Assembly: GCF_001648355.1 (NCBI RefSeq)
Contig: NZ_LXSL01000017.1
Coordinates: 1-64,000, forward strand
Direction: 5' to 3'
Length of the DNA stretch: 64,000 nucleotides
Source: Eikenella longinqua
GTDB lineage: Bacteria > Pseudomonadota > Gammaproteobacteria > Burkholderiales > Neisseriaceae
Under the pieces are notes generated by a model. The model was not told the origin of the DNA. It saw only the letters and a program-made list of their open reading frames with translations, and did no database searches. A program made the position numbers and the translations under genes. Of this stretch, positions 26,176-34,630 are shown in pieces. How positions within the stretch are numbered: the stretch's first letter is position 1; every line of letters begins with the position of its first letter.

Positions 26176-26697
26176 ATGAGAAGCCAAGAAGAAATCCAAC
26201 AGATGCTGACAGACTGTGGTGCTATAGACTTTTTTGGAACAAAAAAAGAAGTAAAAGAACTTCCTAACATCATACATGATGATGAAATAATTACTTATGC
26301 AACATCAGGTTTATTGGATGGAAATACATGGTTGATTGTTTCTACTAATAAGCGAGTCATTTTCTTAGATAAAGGCATGATATTTGGGTTAAAACAAGTA
26401 GAAATACCATTAGAAAAAATTAATTCAATAAGCTATAAAAAAGGACTTCTGCTAGGCGAAATTGATATCTGGGACGGTGCTTCTCGTATGGGAATAACTG
26501 GCGTCACGAAACAGACACTGGTTCCGTTTGTAAATGCAGTAAATAAGGCTAAGGAAGAATTAGCTAACTTACACTCCCAACCTGTTTCTTCTCATTTATC
26601 TACCGCTGATGAGATCTTAAAATTCAAGAATCTGCTGGATCAGGGGATACTGACCCAAGAGGAATTTGATAAAAAGAAAAAAGAATTGCTTGGCTAA
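26176..26697 (+). CDS. PH-domain and SHOCT-domain protein
   Basis: 173 residues, AT-rich, unlike its neighbours. A bacterial PH-like domain lies at about 30-130 (WLIVSTNKRVIFLDKGMIFG, then VEIPLEKINSISYKKGL). A C-terminal SHOCT motif follows (DEILKFKNLLDQGILTQEEF, then DKKKKELLG), the short oligomerisation/binding helix found at the end of many bacterial proteins. ATG 26176 is preferred over an upstream GTG that overlaps its GTGGAG ribosome site. Role unknown; such proteins are often membrane- or phage-associated. AT content and absence of eikDUS suggest transfer. Confidence 0.85.
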   Translation: MRSQEEIQQMLTDCGAIDFFGTKKEVKELPNIIHDDEIITYATSGLLDGNTWLIVSTNKRVIFLDKGMIFGLKQVEIPLEKINSISYKKGLLLGEIDIWDGASRMGITGVTKQTLVPFVNAVNKAKEELANLHSQPVSSHLSTADEILKFKNLLDQGILTQEEFDKKKKELLG

Positions 26698-26722
26698 CGT
26701 GTTGCCTGAAACCTTCAAAATT

Positions 26723-26756
26723 AAAAGGCTACCTGAACTTTTTCAGGTAGCCTTTC
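26723..26756. terminator. DUS inverted-pair terminator between convergent genes
   Basis: AAAAGGCTACCTGAA and TTCAGGTAGCCTTT with a 5-base loop; serves the SHOCT gene (+) and ybaK (-). Confidence 0.75.
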
Positions 26757-26776
26757 CTATGCCCACCAAGCGCCGG

Positions 26777-27259
26777 CTAATCCACCGCCACGTCCACCGC
26801 CTGCGCGCCCAAGCTCTCCAGCGCGGCGGGCGGCACGGCCACCAGGAAGCCGCGTTTGCCGCCGTTGATGTAGAGCGCGGGCAAATCCCAGATGCTGCGT
26901 TCGGCATACACCGGCAGCGCGGTTTTGCAGCCGAATGGGCTGGTGCCGCCCACCAGGTAGCCCGTCCATTTATTGGCCTGCTCGGGCGTGGCGGGCTCGA
27001 TGTGCTTCATGCCGAGGTGGCGGGCGAGCTGGCGGGTGGAGATGTGGCGGTCGCCGTGCATCAGCACGATGAGGCCTTGTTTGTGCTCGTTTTCCAGCAC
27101 GATGGTTTTGATCACGGCGTGTTCGTCCACGCCGAGGCATTCGGCGGGCTGGGCGGTGCCGCCGTGCTCGATATAGGGATAGAGGTGCGGCTCGTAGGCG
27201 ATGTGGTGCTCGCGCAGAAAGCGGATGGCGGGGGTAACGGGATAGTGGGGTTTGCTCAT
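26777..27259 (-). CDS. ybaK: Cys-tRNA(Pro)/Cys-tRNA deacylase YbaK
   Basis: 160 residues. Clears tRNA(Pro) wrongly charged with Cys. Family motifs: TPAIRFLREHHIAYEPHLYP, ECLGVDEHAVIKTIV with the catalytic Lys, MHGDRHISTRQLARHLG, and GYLVGGTSPFGCKTALPVY. ATG 27259 starts at the domain. It lies just upstream of the ynfA-like gene in the opposite reading sense of ribF; the gap to the next minus-strand gene is 43 bases, so cotranscription is possible. Confidence 0.95.
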   Translation of the reverse strand: MSKPHYPVTPAIRFLREHHIAYEPHLYPYIEHGGTAQPAECLGVDEHAVIKTIVLENEHKQGLIVLMHGDRHISTRQLARHLGMKHIEPATPEQANKWTGYLVGGTSPFGCKTALPVYAERSIWDLPALYINGGKRGFLVAVPPAALESLGAQAVDVAVD

Positions 27260-27302
27260 GTTGGGCTACCTGAAAATGGAAATTCGCTGGGGAAACAAGG
27301 TT

Positions 27303-27638
27303 TCACGCGCGGCCGCCCCACATGATCACCGCCGCGCCACACAAACACAGGGTGGCGCCCAGCCAGTCGCTCGCCTTGGGCAACACGCCGTCGGCAAAAC
27401 GCAGCCAAAACAGCGCGGTAACGATATACACCCCGCCGTATGCGGCATAAATCCGCCCGCTGGCGGCCGGATGCAGGGTGAGCAGGTAGGCAAACAGCGA
27501 CAGGCTCGCGGCGGCAGGCAGCAGCAGCCAGGCGCTTTTGCCCTGCCGCAGCCACAAATAGGGCAGCCAGCAGCCGACGATTTCCGCCAGCGCGGTGAGC
27601 AGGAACAGCAGCAGGGTTTTGGCGGTGTGGGGCAGCAT
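27303..27638 (-). CDS. YnfA/UPF0060 family small membrane protein
   Basis: 111 residues with four transmembrane segments (LLLFLLTALAEIVGCWLPYL; LLLPAAASLSLFAYLLTL; IYAAYGGVYIVTALFWLRF; ATLCLCGAAVIMWG). Motifs AEIVGC, YAAYGGVYI and W-R-DG-x-P fit UPF0060, a drug/metabolite-transporter-like four-helix family of unknown substrate. Confidence 0.93.
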   Translation of the reverse strand: MLPHTAKTLLLFLLTALAEIVGCWLPYLWLRQGKSAWLLLPAAASLSLFAYLLTLHPAASGRIYAAYGGVYIVTALFWLRFADGVLPKASDWLGATLCLCGAAVIMWGGRA

Positions 27639-27776
27639 GGCGGGGTGTCTGTGGGTGGAGGGTCGGCTTGGCCGAAATGGGTTTCACTGTGTGGAAGCCA
27701 ACGTTTTCAGGTAGCCTACATCTTGCCCGCAGGCTACCTGAAAGCGCCAGCTTCAACGCAGTTAAAAACCGCCGGC

Positions 27777-28064
27777 CTATTTGGCAAACGGCAGCCAGCG
27801 CCGCGCCAGCACATACATCGCCGCGCCGCCCACGGCCAGCACGGCAAACACGATGCCCTTCTTGCGCGCGTTCGGGCAGAGCCAATACACGCCGAGGCTG
27901 AAGCTGAAAAACAGCAGCGACACCGCCCACACCAGCTGCTTATCTTTAAAGCGGTTGAGCGTGTAGCTTTCGGTGAGCATCACATAAAGCTGCCACAGCC
28001 CGGCAAAACACATAAAAAACACGCCGGCAGGCAGAAAAATCAGGCCGAGTTCTTGTTGGCTCAT
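27777..28064 (-). CDS. small three-helix membrane protein
   Basis: 95 residues with three predicted transmembrane segments (LGLIFLPAGVFFMCFAGLWQ; LVWAVSLLFFSFSLGVYWLC; GIVFAVLAVGGAAMYVLARR). Unknown family; occurs as a conserved hypothetical in this kind of genome as far as I can judge. Good reading frame with GC-rich codon use like the core genome. A DUS-linked repeat (27731-27768) lies immediately downstream. Confidence 0.75.
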   Translation of the reverse strand: MSQQELGLIFLPAGVFFMCFAGLWQLYVMLTESYTLNRFKDKQLVWAVSLLFFSFSLGVYWLCPNARKKGIVFAVLAVGGAAMYVLARRWLPFAK

Positions 28065-28440
28065 GGCGAGGCCTTATCAAACAGAATCAGGCCGGCATTA
28101 TAACCAAAGCACCGCCTGCTTCCTATGATGATGCCGTTTGCGGGGCATCCGTAGATTTTAGGTAGCCTTTCATCGCGGCAAATCCTCAACAACAAGACAA
28201 TTTGTCTAAAATAATCTATTCAGAGCAAACTTTTTTGCCGATTTCTAAAAATTTTGTCCAAAAAGCTGCCAATCTGTCAAAAATCGGGTAGTATGCCCCA
28301 CCTATGCGACAGCGCCTCACCTACCCGCTCCCGTGCCGCCCGCCCAAACGGCCACAAGCCCGATTATTCCGCAGCACGGCCGGCCTGCCGACTTCCCGTA
28401 TCCCGTTTATTTGATTTCCGAATACAGAAAAGGATTCCCC
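28065..28440. promoter_or_regulatory. upstream region of ilvC
   Basis: AT-rich leader between divergent genes. It holds a short palindrome AGACAATTTGTCT (28195-28207) that could be an operator, and TAGTAT (about 28290) that could be a -10. No attenuator-like leader peptide rich in Ile/Val/Leu codons and no riboswitch fold was recognised. Confidence 0.35.
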
Positions 28441-29454
28441 ATGAAAGTGTATTACGACAAAGACGCCGACCTCTCCCTCATCAAAGGCAAAACCGTGGCC
28501 ATCATCGGCTACGGTTCGCAAGGCCACGCCCACGCCGCCAACCTGAAAGATTCCGGCGTGAACATGGTGGTGGGCCTGCGCCAGGGCGGCTCTTGGAAAA
28601 AGGCCGAAGCCGCCGGCTTTGAAGTGCTGCCTGTGGCCGAAGCCACCAAAAAAGCCGACGTGGTGATGATTCTGCTGCCCGATGAAAACCAGCCCGCCGT
28701 GTATCGCGCCGAAATCGAGCCGAACCTCAAGCAGGGCGCCGTGCTCGCCTTCGCCCACGGCTTCAACGTACACTACAACCAAATCGTGCCGCGCGAAGAT
28801 TTAGACGTGGTGATGATTGCCCCCAAAGGCCCCGGCCACACCGTGCGCAGCGAGTTTCTCAAAGGCGGCGGCGTGCCCTCGCTGATTGCCGTGTATCAGG
28901 ATAAAAGCGGCAAAGCCCGCGACATCGCCCTCTCTTATGCCGCAGCCAACGGCGGCACCAAAGGTGGCGTGATCGAAACCAACTTCCGCGAAGAAACCGA
29001 AACCGACCTCTTCGGAGAGCAGGCCGTATTGTGCGGCGGCGTGGTGGAGCTGATCAAAACCGGCTTCGAAACCCTGGTGGAAGCCGGCTACGCGCCCGAA
29101 ATGGCCTACTTCGAATGCCTGCACGAAATGAAGCTCATCGTGGATTTGATCTACGAAGGCGGCATCGCCAACATGAACTACTCCATTTCCAACAACGCCG
29201 AATACGGCGAATACGTTACTGGCGTGGAAGTGATTAACGACCAATCTCGCGAAGCCATGCGCAATGCTTTGAAACGCATCCAAACCGGCGAATACGCCAA
29301 AATGTTCATCCTTGAAGGCGCCACCCACTATCCGAGCATGACCGCCCGCCGCCGCCTCACCGCCGACCATCAAATTGAAAAAGTCGGTGCCCAGCTGCGC
29401 GGCATGATGCCCTGGATCGCCAAAAACAAACTGGTGGATCAAGATAAAAACTAA
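28441..29454 (+). CDS. ilvC: ketol-acid reductoisomerase (NADP+)
   Basis: Second common step of Ile and Val synthesis: rearranges and reduces acetolactate. 337 residues, class I length. Rossmann motif GYGSQGHAHA, NADPH-selecting loop RQGGSWKKAE, catalytic APKGPGHTVR, and acidic metal ligands in DLFGEQAVLCGG and FECLHEMKLIVDLIYEGG. ATG 28441 follows AAAAGGA; the frame is open further upstream without homology. ilvB/ilvN are not adjacent within this window. Confidence 0.97.
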   Translation: MKVYYDKDADLSLIKGKTVAIIGYGSQGHAHAANLKDSGVNMVVGLRQGGSWKKAEAAGFEVLPVAEATKKADVVMILLPDENQPAVYRAEIEPNLKQGAVLAFAHGFNVHYNQIVPREDLDVVMIAPKGPGHTVRSEFLKGGGVPSLIAVYQDKSGKARDIALSYAAANGGTKGGVIETNFREETETDLFGEQAVLCGGVVELIKTGFETLVEAGYAPEMAYFECLHEMKLIVDLIYEGGIANMNYSISNNAEYGEYVTGVEVINDQSREAMRNALKRIQTGEYAKMFILEGATHYPSMTARRRLTADHQIEKVGAQLRGMMPWIAKNKLVDQDKN

Positions 29455-29475
29455 GCTTTCTTAAGCAGCAAGCCA

Positions 29476-29513
29476 ACAGGCTACCTGAAAAATATTTTTC
29501 AGGTAGCCTGTTT
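29476..29513 (+). terminator. DUS inverted-pair terminator after ilvC
   Basis: ACAGGCTACCTGAAAAATA and its mirror form an almost perfect palindrome ending in TTT, 22 bases after the stop. Confidence 0.8.
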
Positions 29514-29712
29514 CCTCTTTCTCTTGCTCCACACGCATATCAAGCAAAAAACTCTTTTCTAGAAAACCAGTTATCCGTTTCCGCACCCCAGCCCGCATCC
29601 AACCTGCATGAATCCCATTCATCGCCCGATGCCGATTTTTCAGCCCGCCGCCCTTGCCTAAACCCCCGTCGCCCGCTACCGTATCGCCCTTTACCGCCCT
29701 TATCCCACCGCC

Positions 29713-30546
29713 ATGCAAAACAACACCCTCAGCTTCGAATTCTTCCCCACCCGTACCCCCGAAGGCCGCGAAAAGCAGAAAATCACCCGCAAGCAGCTCG
29801 CCCAATACCAGCCCGAATTCTTCTCCTGCACCTCCGGTGCTGGCGGCACCACCCGCGAAGGCACCATGCAAACCATCCGCGACATCCTCGCCGAAGGCAT
29901 GGCCGCCGCCCCCCACATCCCCTGCGTGGGCCTCGATGCCGGCGAGCTCACCGAGCTGCTGCAAGAATACAAAAACATGGGCATCCGCCACATGGTCGCC
30001 CTGCGCGGCGACATCCCCTCCGGCATGGGCCTGGGCACCACCGGCCTGCACCACGCCAACGAGCTGGTCGAGCTCGTGCGCCGCCAATTCGGCGACTGGT
30101 TCCACATCGAAGTGGCCGCCTATCCCGAATACCACCCGCAATCGCGCAGCGCCGAAGACGACATCCAAAGCTTCGTGCGCAAAGTAAAAGCCGGTGCCGA
30201 TTCCGCCATCACCCAATTCTTCTTCAGCGCCGACGCCTACTTCCGCTTCCTCGACGATGTGCGCGGCCGCGGCGTGGACATCCCCATCGTGCCCGGCATC
30301 ATGCCGATTGCCAACTTCTCCAAGCTCGCCCGCTTCGCCGATATGTGCGGCGCCGAAATCCCGCGCTGGCTGCGGCTCAAGCTGCAATCCTACGCCGACG
30401 ACACCGCCTCCATCAAAGCCCTTGGGCTCGATGTGGTAACCGAAATGTGCGCCCGTCTACTGCGCCACGGCGCCCCCGGCCTGCATTTCTACACCCTAAA
30501 CCAAGCCGGCCTCTCCTCCACCATCTGCCAGCGCTTGGGCTATTGA
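29713..30546 (+). CDS. metF: methylenetetrahydrofolate reductase
   Basis: 277 residues, FAD-dependent TIM barrel that makes 5-methyl-THF for methionine synthesis. Motifs: LSFEFFPTRTPEGREK, SCTSGAGGTTREGT, HMVALRGDIPSG, KAGADSAITQFFFS and PGIMPIANFSKL. Start ATG 29713. A single-gene unit with a DUS terminator downstream; its 180-base leader contains nothing I recognise as a SAM or THF riboswitch. Confidence 0.96.
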   Translation: MQNNTLSFEFFPTRTPEGREKQKITRKQLAQYQPEFFSCTSGAGGTTREGTMQTIRDILAEGMAAAPHIPCVGLDAGELTELLQEYKNMGIRHMVALRGDIPSGMGLGTTGLHHANELVELVRRQFGDWFHIEVAAYPEYHPQSRSAEDDIQSFVRKVKAGADSAITQFFFSADAYFRFLDDVRGRGVDIPIVPGIMPIANFSKLARFADMCGAEIPRWLRLKLQSYADDTASIKALGLDVVTEMCARLLRHGAPGLHFYTLNQAGLSSTICQRLGY

Positions 30547-30571
30547 TCGGCCGCTTGCTGGTGCAAACAAT

Positions 30572-30615
30572 AAAGGCTACCTGAAAACTGGATTGCGTTT
30601 TTCAGGTAGCCTTTC
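30572..30615 (+). terminator. DUS inverted-pair terminator after metF
   Basis: AAAGGCTACCTGAAAAC and TTTTTCAGGTAGCCTTT, 27 bases after the stop. Confidence 0.78.
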
Positions 30616-30775
30616 ATCTTGGCCAGATTTGGCCTCACCATGCAGTCCTAAAATTTTGCCTTACCGCAAACCAAGCGCCATCGGGCGCTTATCTACTTTA
30701 AGCTGCCTCCTCGCCCGCCAATCATCGGTGTATAATCCCGCCCCTTCTCAAACTATTTTCCCTAGGCAAGTAACC

Positions 30776-31114
30776 ATGTTACGCGCGCTCATCATCGTTT
30801 TCGCCTGCCTGGCCGCAGGCGAAGTGTTTTTGCACTTCACCCACCTCAAGCTCCCCGCCAGCATTGCCGGCCTGCTGATTTTGTTCGGCCTGCTCCAAGC
30901 CGGCTGGGTGAAAGACACCTGGCTCAAGCCGCTCACCGAATTCCTCATGCAGCACATGATGCTGCTGATGATTCCCGCCTGCGTGGCGCTGATGGACTAC
31001 TTCTCCATCGTGGTGCTGGATTTTTGGTCGATTGTGTTGGCCACGCTGGCCAGCACCATCCTGGTGCTGCTCTCCAGCGCCAAAACACACGAAATCCTGA
31101 GGAAACGGCAATGA
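30776..31114 (+). CDS. lrgA: LrgA/CidA-family holin-like membrane protein
   Basis: 112 residues with four transmembrane segments (ALIIVFACLAAGEVFLHFTH; ASIAGLLILFGLLQAGW; MMLLMIPACVALMDYFSIVV; IVLATLASTILVLLSS). Motifs PASIAGLLILFGLL and MQHMMLLMIPACVALMDY match CidA/LrgA. With LrgB it controls export processes linked to murein hydrolase activity, or pyruvate uptake in some species. Stop and lrgB start overlap (ATGA), so the pair is an operon. Confidence 0.93.
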   Translation: MLRALIIVFACLAAGEVFLHFTHLKLPASIAGLLILFGLLQAGWVKDTWLKPLTEFLMQHMMLLMIPACVALMDYFSIVVLDFWSIVLATLASTILVLLSSAKTHEILRKRQ

Positions 31115-31806
31115 AAGAGCTCGCCGCCAACCCCATCGTACTGATTCTGCTCATGCTCGGCGTGTACCGACTCAGCCTGCTCATCCGCCTGCGCAGTGGC
31201 AGCCCGCTGGCCAACCCGCTGATGGTGAGCACGGTTTTGGTGATCGGCTACCTGAAACTCTGCGGCATCAGCTACGACACCTTCATGCAAACCGGCCGCA
31301 TGGTGGGCTTCTGGCTGCAACCGGCCATCGTGTGCCTGGCCGTGCCGATGTATCAGCAATGGCCGCGCATCCGCACGCAATGGCTGCCGATTGCCGCCTC
31401 GCAGGTGGTGGGCAGCGTGGTGGGCATCATCACCGGCGTGCTGTTTGCCCACTGGCTGGGCGCGGGGCACGAAGTTACGCAGGCGCTGGCCGCCAAATCC
31501 GTTACCATGCCGATTGCGCTGGAAATCACGCATGTGCTGGGCGGCGTGCCCGCCGTTACCGTGGCCGCCGTGCTGCTGGCCGGCCTCACCGGCCAATTTA
31601 TCGGCTTCTGGCTCCTGCGCCACAGCCACATCCGCAACCGCATTTCCCATTCCATCGCGCAAGGCACCGCCTCGCACGCCATCGGCATCGCCGCCAGCTT
31701 GGAAATCAGCGGCCACTTCGCCGCCTACGCCACCCTCGGCCTCATCTTCAACGGTATCCTCACTTCCTTCCTCGCCCCGATTATCGTGCCGCTCTTGGGC
31801 GTGTGA
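31111..31806 (+). CDS. lrgB: LrgB/CidB-family membrane protein
   Basis: 231 residues, about seven transmembrane segments, with family motifs LAKSVTMPIALEI (here LAAKSVTMPIALEITHVLGG), AVLLAGLTGQFIG and QGTASHAIGIAASLEIS. Functions with LrgA, whose end it overlaps by 4 bases. An in-frame eikDUS near 31246 encodes GYLKL in a loop between helices. Terminated by a DUS pair at 31871. Confidence 0.93.
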   Translation: MKELAANPIVLILLMLGVYRLSLLIRLRSGSPLANPLMVSTVLVIGYLKLCGISYDTFMQTGRMVGFWLQPAIVCLAVPMYQQWPRIRTQWLPIAASQVVGSVVGIITGVLFAHWLGAGHEVTQALAAKSVTMPIALEITHVLGGVPAVTVAAVLLAGLTGQFIGFWLLRHSHIRNRISHSIAQGTASHAIGIAASLEISGHFAAYATLGLIFNGILTSFLAPIIVPLLGV

Positions 31807-31870
31807 GAGGCTACCTGAAAACGGGAGCCGGTATTCATACCCGGCAAGCCATCTCTGCCCGCTGCCACAC

Positions 31871-31915
31871 AAAAGGCTACCTGAAAAACGAAAAACAGTT
31901 TTCAGGTAGCCTTTT
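31871..31915 (+). terminator. DUS inverted-pair terminator after lrgAB
   Basis: AAAAGGCTACCTGAAAAAC and TTTTCAGGTAGCCTTTTT; a further single DUS sits directly after the lrgB stop. Confidence 0.75.
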
Positions 31916-32026
31916 TGCCGCCCATCAATCCCGCCGCACAAACCCCGCCTGCGCCATACCCAAGCCCCTGCCGATTTGCTATGCTAAGGGCAATCCCATC
32001 CCATTCCCCATACAAAGGAGCTCCCC

Positions 32027-33796
32027 ATGTCCTACCGCGCCCCCGTAAACGAACTGCTGTTTTCCCTGCATACCCACGGCAACCTCGCCGACATCATCCA
32101 ATGGTATGCCGAAAGCGGCATCGACGAAGACACCGCCGCCGCCATCATCGAAGAAGCCGCCAAATTCAGCGAAGAAGTGTTCCTGCCCACCAGCCGCACC
32201 GGCGATCTGCACGGCGCGCGCCTGGAAAACGGCAAGGTCGTCACCCATCCAGACCTCGCCGCCGCCTACCAAGCCTTCTGCGAAGCTGGCTGGGCCGGCC
32301 TGCGCGCCCCCGCCGAATACGGCGGCCAAGGCCTGCCCGCCATCCTCTCCGCCGTGTGCGAAGAAATGTACTACTGCGGCAACCTCGCCCTCTCCCTCAT
32401 GCCCATGCTCACCGTGGGCGCGGTGGAAACCATCGCCTGCCACGGCTCCGAAGAGCAGAAGCAAACCTTCCTGCCCAAAATGAGCCAAGGCCTCTGGAGC
32501 GGCACCATGAACCTCACCGAGCCCCAGGCCGGCACCGACCTCGCCCAAGTGGCCACCAAAGCCGTGCCGCAGGAAGACGGCAGCTACCGCATCAGCGGCC
32601 AGAAAACCTTCATCACCTGGGGCGAACACGAGCTCGCCGAAAACATCATCCACCTCGTGCTCGCCCGCCTGCCCGGCACTACCTCCGGCATCAAAAGCCT
32701 CTCCCTGTTTATCGTGCCCAAATACAAGGTCAACCCCGACGGCAGCCTCGGCGCGCGCAACAGCGTGCACGCCACCGCGCTGGAACACAAAATGGGCATC
32801 CACGCCAGCCCCACCTGCGTGATGCAGTTCGACGAAGCCGAAGGCTATCTCATCGGCAAAGCCGGGCGCGGCCTCTTATACATGTTTACCATGATGAGCC
32901 ACGCCCGCCTCGGCGTGGGCATAGAAGGGCACGCCGTGGCCGAAGCCGCCTACCAGCTCGCCCTCGCCTACGCCCACGAGCGCATCCAAGGCAGCGCCCC
33001 CGACGGCAGCCCGCTCGCCATCATCCACCACCCCGACGTGGCACGCATGCTCATCCAGCAGAAAGCCACCCTCGCCGCCCAGCGCGCCCTGTATATCCAA
33101 GCCGCCGCCGCGCTCGACGCCTCCCACCAACACCCCGACCCCGCCGGCAAAAAAGCCGCCCGCAGCCGGCTCGACTACCTCATCCCCATCGTCAAAGCCT
33201 GGTGCAGCGACAACGGCACGGTATTGTCCAACCTCGCCATGCAAGTGTTCGGCGGCGCCGGCTACATCGAAGAAACCGGCGTGGCACAGCTCGTGCGCGA
33301 CGTGCGCATCACCGCCATTTATGAAGGCACCAACGGCGTGCAAGCCGCCGACCTCGCTCGCAAAACCGTGGCCGACAAAGGCGCCCTCGTGCGCAGCCTG
33401 CTTGCCGAAGCCCAGCAAACCGCCAACGAGCTCGCCGCCATCGAGCCCTCTGCCGCCGAGCCGCTAAACCGCGCCCTGGCGCTGGCCGAACGCAGCGTGG
33501 CCAGCCTGCTGCAACAGCACGAAGCCAACCACGCCGCCACTGCCGTTCACGCCGACGCCTTCCTCAACCAAACCGCCCTCACCCTCGGCGCCGCCGCCCT
33601 AGCCAAAAACTTCCTCGCCGCCCGCAGCCCGGAAAGCGAAGCACGCTTCGGCAGCGAATTCTGCCAAGCCCAGCAGCACATCGCCCGCGCCTACCTCGCC
33701 TACGTGCTGCCCCAGGCCTACGCCTGCGCCGAACGCATCGGCGGCAGCGCCGAAACCCTGCTCGCCGTGCCGCTGACCGCGCTGGCTTCGTCTTAA
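32027..33796 (+). CDS. acyl-CoA dehydrogenase (long form, DmdC/FadE-like)
   Basis: 589 residues. FAD-dependent alpha-beta desaturation of an acyl-CoA. The N-terminal helical and beta domains contain MNLTEPQAGTDLAQVATKAV and ISGQKTFITWGEHELAENI. The C-terminal part contains MQVFGGAGYIEETGVAQLVRD and the substrate-binding IYEGTNGVQAADLARK. The length and the extra C-terminal domain (about 460-589) are like the 3-methylmercaptopropionyl-CoA dehydrogenase group found in many proteobacteria; the true substrate is not evident. Ribosome site AAAGGAG. No other beta-oxidation gene is adjacent. Confidence 0.92.
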   Translation: MSYRAPVNELLFSLHTHGNLADIIQWYAESGIDEDTAAAIIEEAAKFSEEVFLPTSRTGDLHGARLENGKVVTHPDLAAAYQAFCEAGWAGLRAPAEYGGQGLPAILSAVCEEMYYCGNLALSLMPMLTVGAVETIACHGSEEQKQTFLPKMSQGLWSGTMNLTEPQAGTDLAQVATKAVPQEDGSYRISGQKTFITWGEHELAENIIHLVLARLPGTTSGIKSLSLFIVPKYKVNPDGSLGARNSVHATALEHKMGIHASPTCVMQFDEAEGYLIGKAGRGLLYMFTMMSHARLGVGIEGHAVAEAAYQLALAYAHERIQGSAPDGSPLAIIHHPDVARMLIQQKATLAAQRALYIQAAAALDASHQHPDPAGKKAARSRLDYLIPIVKAWCSDNGTVLSNLAMQVFGGAGYIEETGVAQLVRDVRITAIYEGTNGVQAADLARKTVADKGALVRSLLAEAQQTANELAAIEPSAAEPLNRALALAERSVASLLQQHEANHAATAVHADAFLNQTALTLGAAALAKNFLAARSPESEARFGSEFCQAQQHIARAYLAYVLPQAYACAERIGGSAETLLAVPLTALASS

Positions 33797-33811
33797 AGCG
33801 CACGGCATGGT

Positions 33812-33843
33812 AAAGGCTACCTGAAAAATTTCAGGTAGCCTTC
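33812..33843 (+). terminator. DUS inverted-pair terminator after acyl-CoA dehydrogenase
   Basis: AAAGGCTACCTGAAAAATTT with overlapping mirror copy, 16 bases after the stop. Confidence 0.78.
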
Positions 33844-33865
33844 AACAGCGCACAGCTTGGGTAAC

Positions 33866-33887
33866 GCCTGCAGCTAACTCAAGCTGC
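33866..33887 (+). repeat. 22-bp direct repeat, copy 1, before imm1
   Basis: Starts GCCTGCAGCTAACTC and ends AAGCTGC; 20 of 22 bases match the copy at 34405-34426 beyond the gene. Confidence 0.7.
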
Positions 33888-33918
33888 GTTTCCTGAAAAC
33901 AGGCCAAACAAATAATTT

Positions 33919-34311
33919 ATGGAAATCGTTTTAGACGAATGGATGGGCATTAGATGCCAAGAAAGAATTTTCAATATTTCTTCGGAGGCCGAATTATTGT
34001 CCATTTTGGAAAAATTAGACACCAACAAGCATACGCTGGCCAATTTAAGCACCGGCAACAGTTATCTGATGGTGGTCGGCGGCAATGGGAAATACGTGGT
34101 AACTGGCGAAGAAAACGATGTGCTGTTTAACCTCACGCTTGAAACGGCACCCTCGCCATTGGTGAAATTAAATGCCGGTGGGCAATACGGACTATTCGAG
34201 GCAAAATATATCATTCATCGGGAGCTGGCATTCCGTTGTGCCGCTGAATATTTCAAATTAGGGCATATTCCTGCTACCGACCCGGATTTTAACTGGGAAA
34301 GAATAGATTAA
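33919..34311 (+). CDS. Imm1-family immunity protein (orphan)
   Basis: 130 residues, AT-rich, soluble. The layout (short helix with LLSILEKLDTNKHTLANLS, then YLMVVGGNGKYVV, then GGQYGLFEAKYIIHRELAFR, then AAEYFKLGHIP) is that of the Imm1 family, immunity proteins of polymorphic toxins delivered by contact-dependent or type VI systems. No toxin gene lies beside it, so it is an orphan antidote, possibly protecting against toxins of kin. It is framed by 22-bp direct repeats. Family call is from motif memory. Confidence 0.7.
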   Translation: MEIVLDEWMGIRCQERIFNISSEAELLSILEKLDTNKHTLANLSTGNSYLMVVGGNGKYVVTGEENDVLFNLTLETAPSPLVKLNAGGQYGLFEAKYIIHRELAFRCAAEYFKLGHIPATDPDFNWERID

Positions 34312-34630
34312 AACCCATTCTGCACGGCCAGCGGATTGGACAGCAAATGCAGCAAGTTGCTCGAGTGCGAAATCCAACATTGCTATCCTCCTTTGCTGGG
34401 TGAGGCCTGCGGCTAACTTAAGCTGCACTTTCAGGTAGCCTCCAAACCAACTATCATCTTTCCGCCCAACCATGAGCCACCCTCCAAACTACCGCAGCAG
34501 CAAATCTCGCGCCCAGCGCCTGCCGCGCCACCGTTCCCCCCAAGCGCAGTTGCCCAAATGCCATGACACCGCCGTTCCGCCCAACTATATTTCCGGCTAT
34601 ATTTAGGCCTATACCCGGCGGCGCGGTGGG
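34312..34630. other. region between imm1 and the membrane protein gene
   Basis: Holds the second 22-bp repeat, one eikDUS (about 34429-34441) and a 44-codon reading frame from ATG 34472 that stops at TAG 34604 in frame with the next gene (see findings). Confidence 0.5.
34405..34426 (+). repeat. 22-bp direct repeat, copy 2, after imm1
   Basis: Starts GCCTGCGGCTAACTT and ends AAGCTGC; followed at once by an eikDUS. Confidence 0.7.

Noticed and set aside
28195..28207. Palindrome upstream of ilvC as a defined operator
   Set aside because: Only 6-bp arms and no second copy; kept as a weak note within the upstream region.
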